Assembly (NCBI RefSeq): GCF_000003195.3
Contig: NC_012878.2
Coordinates: forward strand, 7,320,462-7,384,461
DNA from: Sorghum bicolor
Taxonomy: Eukaryota > Streptophyta > Magnoliopsida > Poales > Poaceae
DNA: 64,000 nt
Direction: 5' to 3'
The notes under the pieces are model-generated. The model worked only from the letters and a program-made list of their open reading frames with translations. It searched no databases and was not told the DNA's origin. The position numbers were made by a program, and so were the translations under genes. This document shows positions 1 to 9,714 of this stretch, piece by piece (the first letter of the stretch is position 1; each line of letters begins with the position of its first letter).

Positions 1-57
1 TCTGGACTTGGAAGAATATGTGATGGAATGGAAGTTATAGAGCCTAGGCCTAGTTTA

Positions 58-285
58 CATGGATTTTGACACGGTGGCATTTTCATTTGTATTTGACAAT
101 TATCGTTTAATCATAGACTAACTAGACTCAAAAAATTCGTCTCGCAAATTACAAGTAAACTGTACAATTAGTTATTTTTTATTTATATTTAATGTTCCAT
201 GCATGTGCCACAAGATTCAATATGATGAGAAATTTTGAAAAGTTTTTAGATTTTAAGGTAAACTAAACAAAGCTATATTCGCTTA
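58..285. repeat. Tourist-like MITE remnant
   Basis: AT-rich body typical of the commonest MITE in this window: 'attagttattttttatt', 'taatgttccatgcatg', and a right end 'aaactaaacaaagc'. The left terminal repeat is degraded. It belongs with the copies at 19727, 33882, 37699, 56467 and 56731. Confidence 0.7.
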
Positions 286-671
286 GCTCTGAATGTACTA
301 TTGAATAACGGACAGATTTGATAAATAAGCTGGCCAACAAGATCATGGACTGCAGCTGCGAGTGGACGTGTGGTGGGTGCAGAATGGTGATTTCCAGTGA
401 ACCGAATCTATGGCACGGAGACGTGGTGGGTGCACTCGTAAGAAGTGAACTACGGTACTGCCGAATCTATGGCACGGAGTACTGCCGAAGGAGTATACTA
501 CCTTTTATTCTCTCACTAAGTTTTTTTTTTGGCGACAGATTCTCTCACTAAGTTGAGAAGACCGACCATGACTCCTCAATGAATCATTTTGGATATCCAA
601 CAAACGAATATTTCCTGGACACAGATCGTGTGCAGTTGTTACTGCTACTTCAAGATATGCAGCTGCACCTG
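286..671. other. intergenic sequence with a short direct repeat
   Basis: No gene is recognised. A 19-bp perfect direct repeat (ccgaatctatggcacggag) lies at 402-420 and 461-479, together with a shared 'gtggtgggtgca' just upstream of each copy, so a roughly 60-bp local duplication has occurred. Confidence 0.5.
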
Positions 672-2556
672 TGAAAGCCTAAGTTTGGTTTTGGTAATTA
701 ATGACATCAAGTTGCTAATATCTTGTGTTTAAGTGATTTGAGTTAGGCATAGCAACACATATGATGAAGGTGCATGGTGGCATGGAAAGGTGGTCACACG
801 ATCACAAAGGGATGAAGCATGAAGTGAAGATCATGGCGATAGACAAGGAGCAAAGTTATCGCAAAGGTATAAACATAGGGTTTTACTTTTGCCGGTCTAA
901 GATGAGTAGAGAAGTGATTAACCGGGTTTAGGATAGATAGCCGACTATCAAGAGGAGAAATCACGGTCATCTCTCTAATCATGTGCTACTAGGTCCATAT
1001 CTTGAGCATATGCATTAGGATCTAGTAAAGTGCTAACTTAACTCCTTCGATGAAAATGTTTGTGAAAAGCTAACACACATGCACTTTGGTGGTGAACACT
1101 TGTTGGTGTTAGCACTTTTGCAAAGGAGGTGGAGTACCTAGGGGTGAGAGGGCTTTTGAGAAAATTAAGTGTATATTTTCTATTGCGCCGATGGAAAATT
1201 TGGAGAAGTCGCAGAAGTGTTTCTCACTGAGAAACACTCACCGGAAGCAGTGCGAGGAGGCACCGGACGCTGGCCTAAGCGTCTGGTGTGCTGACAGTGC
1301 TTGACCCCTGCTAGGGTTGAGCACCGGACGCATCGCACCGGACGTAGGGTGTTCCCTGTTCATGCGTCCGGTGTGGTCTGACTTAAGTCAAGGGTGTCTG
1401 ACTGAGAGCACCGGATGCTCTGAGTGCGTCCGGTGGTGTGAATCCGGTGTGAGGGGGTTTTGCAACCCTCTCTACGCACGAGTTCGGTGAGGTTGCGGTT
1501 TGCAGAACTCTCTACGCATGGGTCCGGTGAGTACCGGACGCGTCCGGTGCTCACTCGACCATGTCCGGTGGTTCGCAGGTAGCCGTTAGAGACTGACGCG
1601 CGAGATTCAAAGGAGGACACGTGGTCAACCCCAGAGCACCGGACGCAGGGGGTCGAGCGTCCGGTGCTCACTTGGTAGCGTCCGGTGCCCCCGATTTCAG
1701 TCCAGTGAAAGTGGCCAATGGCTAGTTCTTTGAGGGGGCTTTTAAATAGAAGGTGACCAACTTTGGGAGGTTCACTCTTGCACATTAGAATACTTGAGGC
1801 AAACATTGAGCTAGAGAACACTCCCTCCACTCATCTCTTTGCTTGATTGCTAATCCTAGTGAGATTGAGTGAGATTCAAGTGCATTGCTTTGAGAGTTGC
1901 ATCTAGTGGCACTTGATTCTTGAGTTTGCTGCGGATTTCTTGTTACTCTTGGGTGTTTTCCGATGCCCTAGACGGCTTGGAGCAGCGGTGGTGTTGAGCT
2001 CGTGATTGGAGATTGTTTCGAGCCTCACCAAGGGATTTATGAGGGGTTCTTGAGTCTTCCACGCGGAAGATCGTAATTGGCTACTCTAGTGGATTGCTCG
2101 TGGCTTGGAGGATCCCCATCTTGTGAGTGGATGTGCGACACCTGCTGAGAGTTTGGCTTTGGATTGCCAATTATCTTGTGATCCATTAAGTGGGTGTATC
2201 GCCACAACGAGGACTAGCTTGCCGCGAAGTAAGTGAACCTCGATAAAAAATCTTGTGTCATCTCTTGTCGAGGATTCTCTTGTGATTGTGAGTGATTGGT
2301 TGGATATATCTCTACTCTACAACGTTGGTATAACAATCACTCTCCACTCCTTTACTTAATTGTATACCTTGCTAGTTGTTTAGCTTGTTTAGTTTAGTCT
2401 TCTTATTTAGGAGTGTAACTAGCTTTCTCTTGCATAGCTTAGTTGAGCTAGTGCTAGAGTTGCGTCGCCATTTGTTTAACTAACTCACTTGCTTGGTGAA
2501 GTTTGTAGAAATTTTAAATAGGCTATTCACCCCCCTCTAGCCATTTGGACCTTTCA
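672..2556 (+). mobile_element. solo LTR of an unclassified LTR retrotransposon
   Basis: The block starts TGAAAG and ends CTTTCA, a perfect 6-bp inverted terminus with the TG...CA ends of an LTR. It is flanked by ACCTG (667-671) and ATCTG (2557-2561), a 5-bp target duplication with one transition. The 3' end (accccc... then 'ctagccatttggacctttca') is the usual end of a grass LTR family. No internal domain, primer site or second LTR is next to it, so this is a solo LTR left by recombination between two LTRs. A possible TATA motif (tttaaatag, about 1739) fits plus-strand transcription. The superfamily cannot be told from the LTR alone. Confidence 0.8.
1249..1690. repeat. dispersed CCGGAC/GTCCGG motif cluster inside the solo LTR
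   Basis: About fourteen copies of 'caccggacgc' or its complement 'gcgtccggtg' occur in 440 bp, in both orientations (for example near 1250, 1321, 1364, 1427, 1533, 1637, 1658, 1678). Oppositely oriented copies could fold into hairpins. The motif is CpG-rich in an otherwise AT-rich area. Confidence 0.75.
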
Positions 2557-2561
2557 ATCTG

Positions 2562-3380
2562 AGCCATCCATAGGAGAATGAACGGCTTGGATGAGAGCCC
2601 TCCTTTTTCCTTCTTTTCTCTTTACTTTATTCTACCAACAGCCTTTTTAGAGGGAAATGACAGAAGGAAGAAGTGTTTGGTGCCATTTTGTTGCTAAGAC
2701 GAGCAAAGCGACGCACTCCGATAAAAAAAACTTTGCAAAATATTCTTCCTTTTGCTAATTGTATATGTTGCAGTTTTTACCAAGGGATAGATGGCCAAGG
2801 ATAGATGGCCAGCACTTTTTAGAGAATATGTTATGTAAGTGAACATGTTAAAGTAATTTGGAAAACCATTATCTCTAAATTATTTATGCTCACAGGCTGC
2901 ATTTTGGAGGTATGGTAAAGTCTGCTAATATCTAATGTAAGTTTTGTACACTAATTAAATAAGGAGCAGAAGTGCACAACCATTTTTATTGGATACAACT
3001 TGAATGCATATAACCTAACCACTCTAGACTTATACCACACACATACACATGCATGCATGTTTGTACACAACAAAGAAAAGATTGGAAGGTATGTCACCTC
3101 TGGTGCGCGAGAAACGCGTCGAGCGCACAGGCGTGTGTGCCTAAAATTTCTAGAAAAAGTCCAGAAAAAGTGTGATCATCGATGGGTAGCGTCCCACTGG
3201 ACAATTCTAACACTAGATTGGTATAAGCAAAACAATCTTAGTGGGAGGGCTTAAATGAGTACAAAAACAAATCCAGAGTTTCTGATGCAAAATATCACAG
3301 ATCTTTTAGGATGCAAATATTGAAAACTCTTTAAGATGGCCTTTATTATTCCTCTCAATACTTTTCTGGGAGTTATAAAA
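2562..3380. other. intergenic sequence, nothing recognised
   Basis: Unique-looking AT-rich sequence between the solo LTR and the 14-kb retrotransposon. Its right edge (ctcca, 3381-3385) is the target site into which the retrotransposon inserted; the interrupted sequence resumes at 17361. No convincing gene is seen. Confidence 0.5.
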
Positions 3381-3385
3381 CTCCA

Positions 3386-4510
3386 TGTCGGTGTCTAGAC
3401 TCGTGGTCTAGGCGCTAACAAGTATAAGTCTGCGTGACTACCCAAACTTGGATGGTGATGCAAGTGAGACACAGAGGGTTTATACTGGTTCGGGCCAAGA
3501 ATGCCCTACGTCCAGTGTGGTTGTGGATTCTGTATAACCTTGCACCAAAGGTGCTTGTAGTAGGGGGTACAAGCTGGTCGCGAGAGAGGGCTAAGTCCCA
3601 GGTCTCGGCTTAGTGGTGGACAGAGTGGTGGTTGCTGCTCTGTGAAAGAGTGCGTGGGCGTGTGCCTGAACCTTCTGAACCTGTCCTTAGTTGTGAACCC
3701 TGGCTCCCCTTTTATAGCCTCAAGGGAAGACAGGTATTTACATGAGTAGATTTCTTCTGTTGAATGGTGAAACCACAGTCCCGACCCTGTTGAAGCTGGT
3801 CCATCTCGTCCTTGGGGGATGGTTGACAGTATAGCTGCTCCTGTAGAGGGTTACCGAGCCCTGCAGGGGTCGCGGGGGTCGGATCGCCGGCACTGCTGCA
3901 CATCCTGTCAACAGTGGGAAAAGACCTCAAATAGTGGTGCTGATTAACCTACCCCATTCCCTTTCTACTGTGAGGCAGTACGCCACAGTGAAAGAGGTAA
4001 GGATGCATAGTGACAGAGGTAAGGCTACAGTGACCAGGGTGGTTGGAACAGTCGGCACCCTGCCCTGCTGCGGTATGGGAGTCATCGCGCTTGTCACTTC
4101 GGGGGTACGGGCGCCGTATGGTGCAAGTCTTGTCGACCTGGTGGAGCAGGGTCCGGCACCTGAGCCCAGATGGGATCGGGCGAGTCGGAACTTGCGTCCG
4201 AGGCCCTGAGGGGTCGGGCGAGTCGGAACCTGCGTCCGAGGCCCTAAGGGGTCGGGCGAGTCAAAACTTGCGTCCGAGGCCGTGAGGGGTCGGGCGAGTC
4301 AGAACTTGCGTCCGAGGCCCTGAGGGGTCGGGCGAGTCGAAACTTGCGTCCGAGGCCCTGAGGGGTTGGGCGAGTCGGAACTTGCGCCCGAGGCCCTGGG
4401 GGGTCGGACGAGTTGAATGAACTAGGGCCCGTACCCTGGTGATTGTGGTTAGTATGTTTTTTGCGTTTTATTGCTCTGATTTGGGTATCCCTTTTTTATG
4501 GTACCCAATA
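3386..4510 (-). repeat. 3' LTR of the Tat retrotransposon (left side)
   Basis: 1125 bp, nearly identical to 16235-17360. On the plus strand it begins TGTCGG and ends CCAATA, where the other LTR ends CCAACA; in element orientation the conserved TG start has therefore become TA, a C-to-T change on the plus strand. It contains the TATA motif (revcomp of 3710-3716) and a 38-bp minisatellite. Confidence 0.95.
4174..4417. repeat. 38-bp minisatellite in the 3' LTR
   Basis: About 6.4 direct copies of a 38-bp unit (core ggggtcgggcgagtcggaac), with units spaced exactly 38 bp apart (4176, 4214, 4252, 4290, 4328, 4366, 4404). In element orientation it lies in U3, upstream of the TATA box, where tandem repeats often act as enhancers; that role is inferred. 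Confidence 0.9.
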
Positions 4511-4786
4511 GTAGCCCCCGAGCCTTTGAAGGGGTGAGGTCACCTCTTCAGAGGTTCTTTCCTACAGGACTATTTGTTGACTGGGAGCTTTTTTACTTTT
4601 TCTACGGAGGGTGCGCGCGAGCGCACCCGCCGGGTGTAGCCCCCGAGCCTTTTGGAGGAATGGTGCTATTCCTTCAAAGGCTTTTACCCCCATCAGCTAT
4701 AGTCTGGAGTATTTTGAGGGATAGGTTGCGTATTCTTTACATGCAGCGCCTGTTCCCATGGTGCGAGGAAGCCCCCGAGCCCTTTC
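4511..4786 (-). other. polypurine tract and two repeated PPT-like motifs
   Basis: Directly next to the 3' LTR the minus strand reads AAGGCTCGGGGGCTAC (revcomp of 4511-4526), the expected position for the plus-strand primer. Nearly the same motif (plus-strand gtagcccccgagcc or gaagcccccgagcc) recurs at 4636 and 4768, about 125 and 132 bp apart, and a looser copy lies at 9591. Confidence 0.65.
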
Positions 4787-5717
4787 CCCAAAAGGGTCGA
4801 TCAGGTTCTTTCTCGTCTTACAATTACGTCCCTCATTCTTCCTTTCGCTCGGAGGAGGGGTGGGCCGTGCCGTACTACCCTCGATGGGCGAGTGACGACG
4901 CTTCCCGGGAGCTGCAGGCGGGTAGATCCAAGCGGATGTCCGAGCCCCATTCGATAGGGGTCGGCTAGTGGCCCTATGGGCACATCTCAAAAAGTACCCG
5001 AGGGCAGTCACGGTAGATGTCGGAACCGTTCGTTAGGTTCCAAGGGCTCGGTGCCTCCCTCAATGGGATCCCACTCACGTGACACCCGCATGGGTCTCGG
5101 ATATGACTTGTAAAGATGCGCCGACTCCCTATGGGGCTCGGACCCTGGCCTCTATTGTGCTCATCTTCAGTCATCCCTCGCTCAGTCATCCTGAGGCGAC
5201 TGTTCGAACCTGTGTTGCAGGTCAGTCTTGCAACCTCTGGAACGTAGGTGGCCATGGCCTGGGGATTTTGGACCTCGAAAGGCTTTTTTTTTTCAAAATT
5301 ATTCCGTAGTGCCGGGGTCGGGCGAGACGGAATCTGCGCCCGACGGAAAACCGCCTTGCAGCTTTTGCTCGGGGTCTTGATGGGGTCGGGCGAGACGGGA
5401 AACTGTGCCCGACGGAGACCTTCCTGCGACGCTTGGTCAGCGGGGGGTCGGGCGCCGCGTCCCCTAGAAGGAACCGCCCTGACATAACTTTTCAGGGCGC
5501 TTCTTTTGAGGCGCGGTGCGTGGGGAGTCGAAACGGCCGTGCCGTCTTGCGCTGGCTGGATGGGACGTTTCACCTGCGAAATAAATGCGCGCGTGCGGCG
5601 GGCGCGAGAATCGGAGGGAGTTGGCGCTTCGAATTTTTCACCTGGGGAGTGGGCGACGGTTGCTCTCCCTCCCTCTTGGCCTTCTTCGCAGGGGGCGTGG
5701 TCGTGGCGCGCCCCTTC
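4787..5717. other. non-coding internal region between 3' LTR and the antisense gene
   Basis: No conserved protein is seen on either strand. It holds three copies of a ggggtcgggcgag motif (5314, 5382, 5444) that match the core of the LTR minisatellite, just upstream of the antisense gene's TATA box. Long open frames here are GC-driven shadows. Confidence 0.6.
5314..5454 (+). repeat. LTR-minisatellite-like motifs upstream of the antisense gene
   Basis: 'ggggtcgggcgagacgg' at 5314 and 5382 and 'ggggtcgggcg' at 5444 share the core of the 38-bp LTR unit (ggggtcgggcgagtcgg), in the same plus-strand orientation. They lie about 270-400 bp upstream of the TATA box at 5718. Confidence 0.7.
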
Positions 5718-5724
5718 TATAAAA
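5718..5724 (+). promoter_or_regulatory. TATA box of the antisense gene
   Basis: 'ctataaaag' in a GC-rich context, 134 bp upstream of the first ATG (5852). It points in the direction of the antisense gene, opposite to gag-pol. Confidence 0.7.
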
Positions 5725-5851
5725 GCGGCCGCTGGGGGCCTGGTTTCTCTCCTCTCGCTCCTGCGCAAAAAAAGTCCTCGCCTCCTGCCCTTTCTTCTGC
5801 CGCCATCTCTTCCACTTCCGCCGCGCAGACACTCCTCTTCCTCCCAAAGCC

Positions 5852-8800
5852 ATGGCCGGCGTCGAGGCGTAGCCACCCTGCAACGTGACCAAGTCTGCGC
5901 TGGAGGCGCGCGTGAAGGCCGGGATTCTCCGTCCTCTCAAGGATGTCGGTTTCCCGGAGTGGATCGTTCCCTCGGCGAACGACAGGGAGCCAAACCCGCC
6001 GCCGGGCTATGTGGTCTGCTTCCTGTCGTTCTTAGACCGGGGGTTCGGGATTCCGGCCGGCCGTCTGATTAGGGCGATCCTCCACTACTACGAAGTGGAG
6101 CTGCACAACCTGAATCCCAACTCGGTGATGCAGGCCGCCGTCTTCGCCACGGTTTGCGAGGGATTCCTGGGGGTTCCTGTCAACTGGAACCTCTGGCTTC
6201 ACCTCTTCAAGGCGGATATGTCGGCCCGTTACGTGGGGAAAGAGAAGATCCCCCTGCGAGCCGGTGGCTGCACGCTGCAGCTTCGTCAGCAACGGTCCGG
6301 ATTATACATCTGGAGCTCGATGCCCTCGTCAAACCGGGGGTGGCAGAGCGCGTGGTTCTACCTCCGGAATGACGGTGGTCTTCTACTGAAGTACACCGGG
6401 AAGATGGTGACGGAGGCTCCCCAGAAGTGGGCGTGGGACGCTCCGTCAGAGGAGCAGAAGAAGCTGGCCCCGCTTCTTGCGGGGCTTCAGAAACTGCGAG
6501 ATGCCCGAGTCACCGCGGCCACGGTGGCAATAGCGTTCCACAAGAGGAGCCTGCTTCCGCTGGCGCAGCGCCGGGTGCCCATGTTCGAGATGACCCGGGA
6601 CGTCCCCTGGGCAGGGACGAAGATGTTAGCCGAGCCGATATCAGCCTCGGACATCACCGCCCGGGTGGAGAAGACGACGCACCCGGAGATGAAGAATTCC
6701 CGGGTGGTGCCGATGTGCCCTGAAAAGGGCTACATTTCCCTGGTATGAAGGTGTCCTTTGTTTCGATTTCTTGCTCCTATTTTTTCTTTCGCCTGACTCC
6801 TTGTTTATCTGCTTGCTCCACAGGGGATGGCGGCCGTCAGGGATTCTCTACCCCCAGTCCCTGAGGACAAGGAGATCCGGGCCAAGAATAGGGCCCGGAA
6901 TAAGGAACAGAAAAAGGCGAAGGAGGACAAGAAAGCCAAGGCGGCGCGAAAAGCGGAGAGGCGGGAGATCGCCTCCAAGAACCACCGTGAAGCCGAGAAG
7001 GCGGGGGTCGCCCCGCCTCCGTCTCCTGAGACTTCAGTCTCGGAGATAGAGGGCGGAGGAGATAACGCCGACTGGCTCGACGAGCTGGCGGAGGAGGATG
7101 ACGTGATCCCTCCTGCCGGCGGGGGGATCGAGGCCCCGGAGGGGTCGAAGGCCCGAGGGGGGTCGGAGGCCCCCGCAGGGATCCAGGCGCTGGAGGGAGG
7201 ACAGGCCGTCCCCCACATCATCGTGGATGACGAGGACAGCACCCCTGGTGAGGGTTCAGCCCCCGTGGGTCCTCAAGAGGGGGAGAAGGCGTCGGGGGTC
7301 GGATCCGAGGCGCCACCTCAACCGGTAGTGCCAGAGGCCCTGGCCGAGCCCTCCCCAGCGTCCGGGGCGGGAACCGGTGCCTTGGTGGAGGCGTCGCAGG
7401 CTGAGACCACCGTGGTGTCCCCTGCGCCGTCGGCAGGCGAGGCGGGGGTCGGACCGATGGCCCCTGGCGCCACGGGAGGCCCCCAAGGAGCTCCGAGCTC
7501 CCAGAAGAAGTCTGCTCCCCGAGCGAGGTATGTATAGGATTTCTGATCCCTTTGCTGATTTTTTGTTTTTCCCTTTCTTCTGATTTGGAGTTGCTCCCCC
7601 AGCCGCAGGCAAAAGGCGCCTTCGGTGGCGCTAGCCCCCCTGAAGGCTGTGAAGAGGGGGGCTCAGTCGACTCCTGGGTCGGCTAGGCCTGTGTCGCCGC
7701 CGCCTCCGGGCTACGAGGAGGGAGGGCGCCACCAGGGGCAGGACATGGGGGCGCCGAAGCCCCAAGGACCGGAGGAGACGGCCCTTGCCCCCGGGGCTTC
7801 GCCTCCTCTGGAGGATGCTGATCTGGGAGGTGCGGTCCGACCTGCGCATGCTGAGGAAGGCCGAGCCATCGTGGCGTCCAGCGCGGCGCCCGAGACCCCC
7901 GCGGCGGGAAGGGAGGAAGATGCCGGATGGGGCAAGAGCCCCGTAATCTGGCCTAACCTCGGCGTTGCCGAGGGGGGAGCCAGATTCGTTCTGGACGACC
8001 CGTCGGAGAATTACCTCTGGCAGGGTCTGGAATCATGTGGGCGTGCCAGCGTCGAGGCCATCAACCGAGCTTCTCAGCTCGTGGTCCAGGACATGTTTAA
8101 TTTGGCCCAGGTAAGGCTTTCACCCATGTTGTAAAGTATTTTTGTTCTTATTTTGCAATGCTAACTCCCTGTGTGACTTTCGATTCTGTAGGTGCTCAAG
8201 ACAACATCCCTGGAGAAGTCAGTTTTTCTCCGCCGGGAAAGGGATGCCTGGGCGTCTTATGAGAACGAGAGGGCTGCCAGGGAGGCGGCCGAAGGGGAGC
8301 TCGCGAAGGAGTGCGAGATTTCTGCCGAGCTTCGGCAGAAGTGCTCGGCACTGGCCACCGAGGCTCGGGAGGCCCGGGACAAGGTCGCCCCCCTGGAGGA
8401 GAGGATTGGGGTCCTTGCCCAGGAATCCGAGGTGCAGAAGGCGGCGGCTGAGGGGTACAAGGGTGAGGTTGCTCGGCTTGAAGCTTTGCTCGCCGAAAAA
8501 GACCTTGCCCTGAACCAAGCTCAGACTGACCTAGCCGGGGCTCTGAGCCAGGTGGCCCGCTGGCATCAGAGCTCGGCGGAGCACGAGAAGCGTGCCGAGG
8601 GTAAGACTTGCGCCCTTTACCTTGGACCCCTTTACACTTTTGAGTTAGTCTTTCCCAACTTTTTGTTTCTTACTCTGTTTTTCGACAGAGTTAGAGAGGA
8701 AGGTGGTTGAGGCAACCTCTACTGCCGAGGCCCTGCGGAAGACCCTTGACGCCGAGGCTTCGGACCGTTCGGCTCTTGAAGCCGTGGTCACCTCGGCATG

Positions 8801-9137
8801 TGAGGGGCTTGGGGTGTCGGCGTCGGGATCGTCGCTGCGGAGTCGGGTCGAGTCCCTTTACTCCCAGGCCGGGGAGAGGATGAGGGAGGCGCTCCACGCC
8901 GGGGTGAAGAAAGCCCTGGCGGTGGTGAGCTCTCACTATTTCGGCATTGACTTGCTGGCAGTCTGTGAGGGCTACGTTCTCCCAGATGATGAGACTGAGG
9001 CCCAGGAGGAGGTGCAGAGGCTTGAGGACGCCGCGGCTGCCCCTGGAGATGCCTTGGCCGCCTTCTTCGACGACGAGGTGGAGCTTCCGCCCCTTGGGGC
9101 TCAAGGACCTAGGCAAACAGGGCAGCAGGATCCTTAG
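5852..9137 (+). CDS. antisense extra gene of the Tat element, five exons, early stop codon
   Basis: Five exons join in frame through GT-AG introns: 5852-6742, 6824-7527, 7603-8110, 8192-8600 and 8689-9137 (introns 75-88 bp). The 986-codon product has a folded N-terminal domain (roughly residues 12-290) that I recognise as the Pfam 'putative gypsy type transposon' family (Transposase_28, PF04195), an acidic Gly/Pro/Ala-rich middle, and from about residue 700 a long charged coiled coil (repeated E/R/A heptads). It is antisense to gag-pol, as the extra genes of Tat elements usually are, and has its own TATA box. Its role is not established. Oddity: the seventh codon after the first ATG is TAG (5870-5872), while the next 978 codons are open. 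Translation may start later, the TAG may be a recent loss, or the true start may differ. It is far better preserved than gag-pol. Confidence 0.8.
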
Positions 9138-9714
9138 TTTTCTTTTTTCTTTGTGTGGGTGTTGAGGCCGGTGGGCCTTGTATTATATATACAATGTTAA
9201 TATGCATATTTGTATAACTGCTCTTTTTAGGCTTTTTTCCTGAGGCGTCTTATTTTCTTTTTCCCTATGCCGATCCGACCTCGGCAACGCGAGGTCGGGT
9301 GAGCTACTTTTTTTTTGCGCTAGCCAGAGTCCCCGAGCCTAAGTGCTTTTCCTTTTTCCTCAGTAGCTCTTGGAAATCCGATATCCGTCCTCCGAATCTA
9401 AGGTGAGTAGAGGCGGTCTTTGCTTGTAAGCGCAGATCTTACCTCGGGCTCATGCCTTAAGATTTAGGGGATGAGTTTTCGGTTTCTTAAGTCTTTTTAG
9501 GGGAGAGGAGGAAGACCTTAGGTCGGGGTTCTTTTAACTTGCGCGAAAAAAGGAAAAAGATTCGGAGTCGACACAGGGGGTTCCCCCCATGTAGCCCCCG
9601 AGGGAGGCTCTGACTCTGCTGGGCAGGTCCGAGGCTCTCTGATAAGGAAAAAGGCCTTAAGCTTTCATTTATTCCTCGAAGGTAATGAACGAACAGAGAA
9701 ATTTTTACAAAGTT
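9138..9714. other. convergent 3' region between antisense gene and gag-pol
   Basis: The antisense gene's stop (9135-9137) is followed by an AT-rich stretch (tattatatatacaatgttaa) that could hold its polyadenylation signals. gag-pol ends at 9715 from the other side. No other coding signal is seen. Confidence 0.5.

Noticed and set aside
1360..1830. 156-codon minus-strand open frame
   Set aside because: It lies in the GC-rich motif cluster of the solo LTR and owes its length to the repeated CCGGAC motif; no domain.
3000..3254. 84-codon plus-strand frame
   Set aside because: No recognised motif and atypical composition for a grass gene.
4974..5876. 300-codon minus-strand open frame in the Tat element
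   Set aside because: It is opposite the antisense gene's promoter and leader, is arginine/proline-rich and has no family features; a GC-content shadow.
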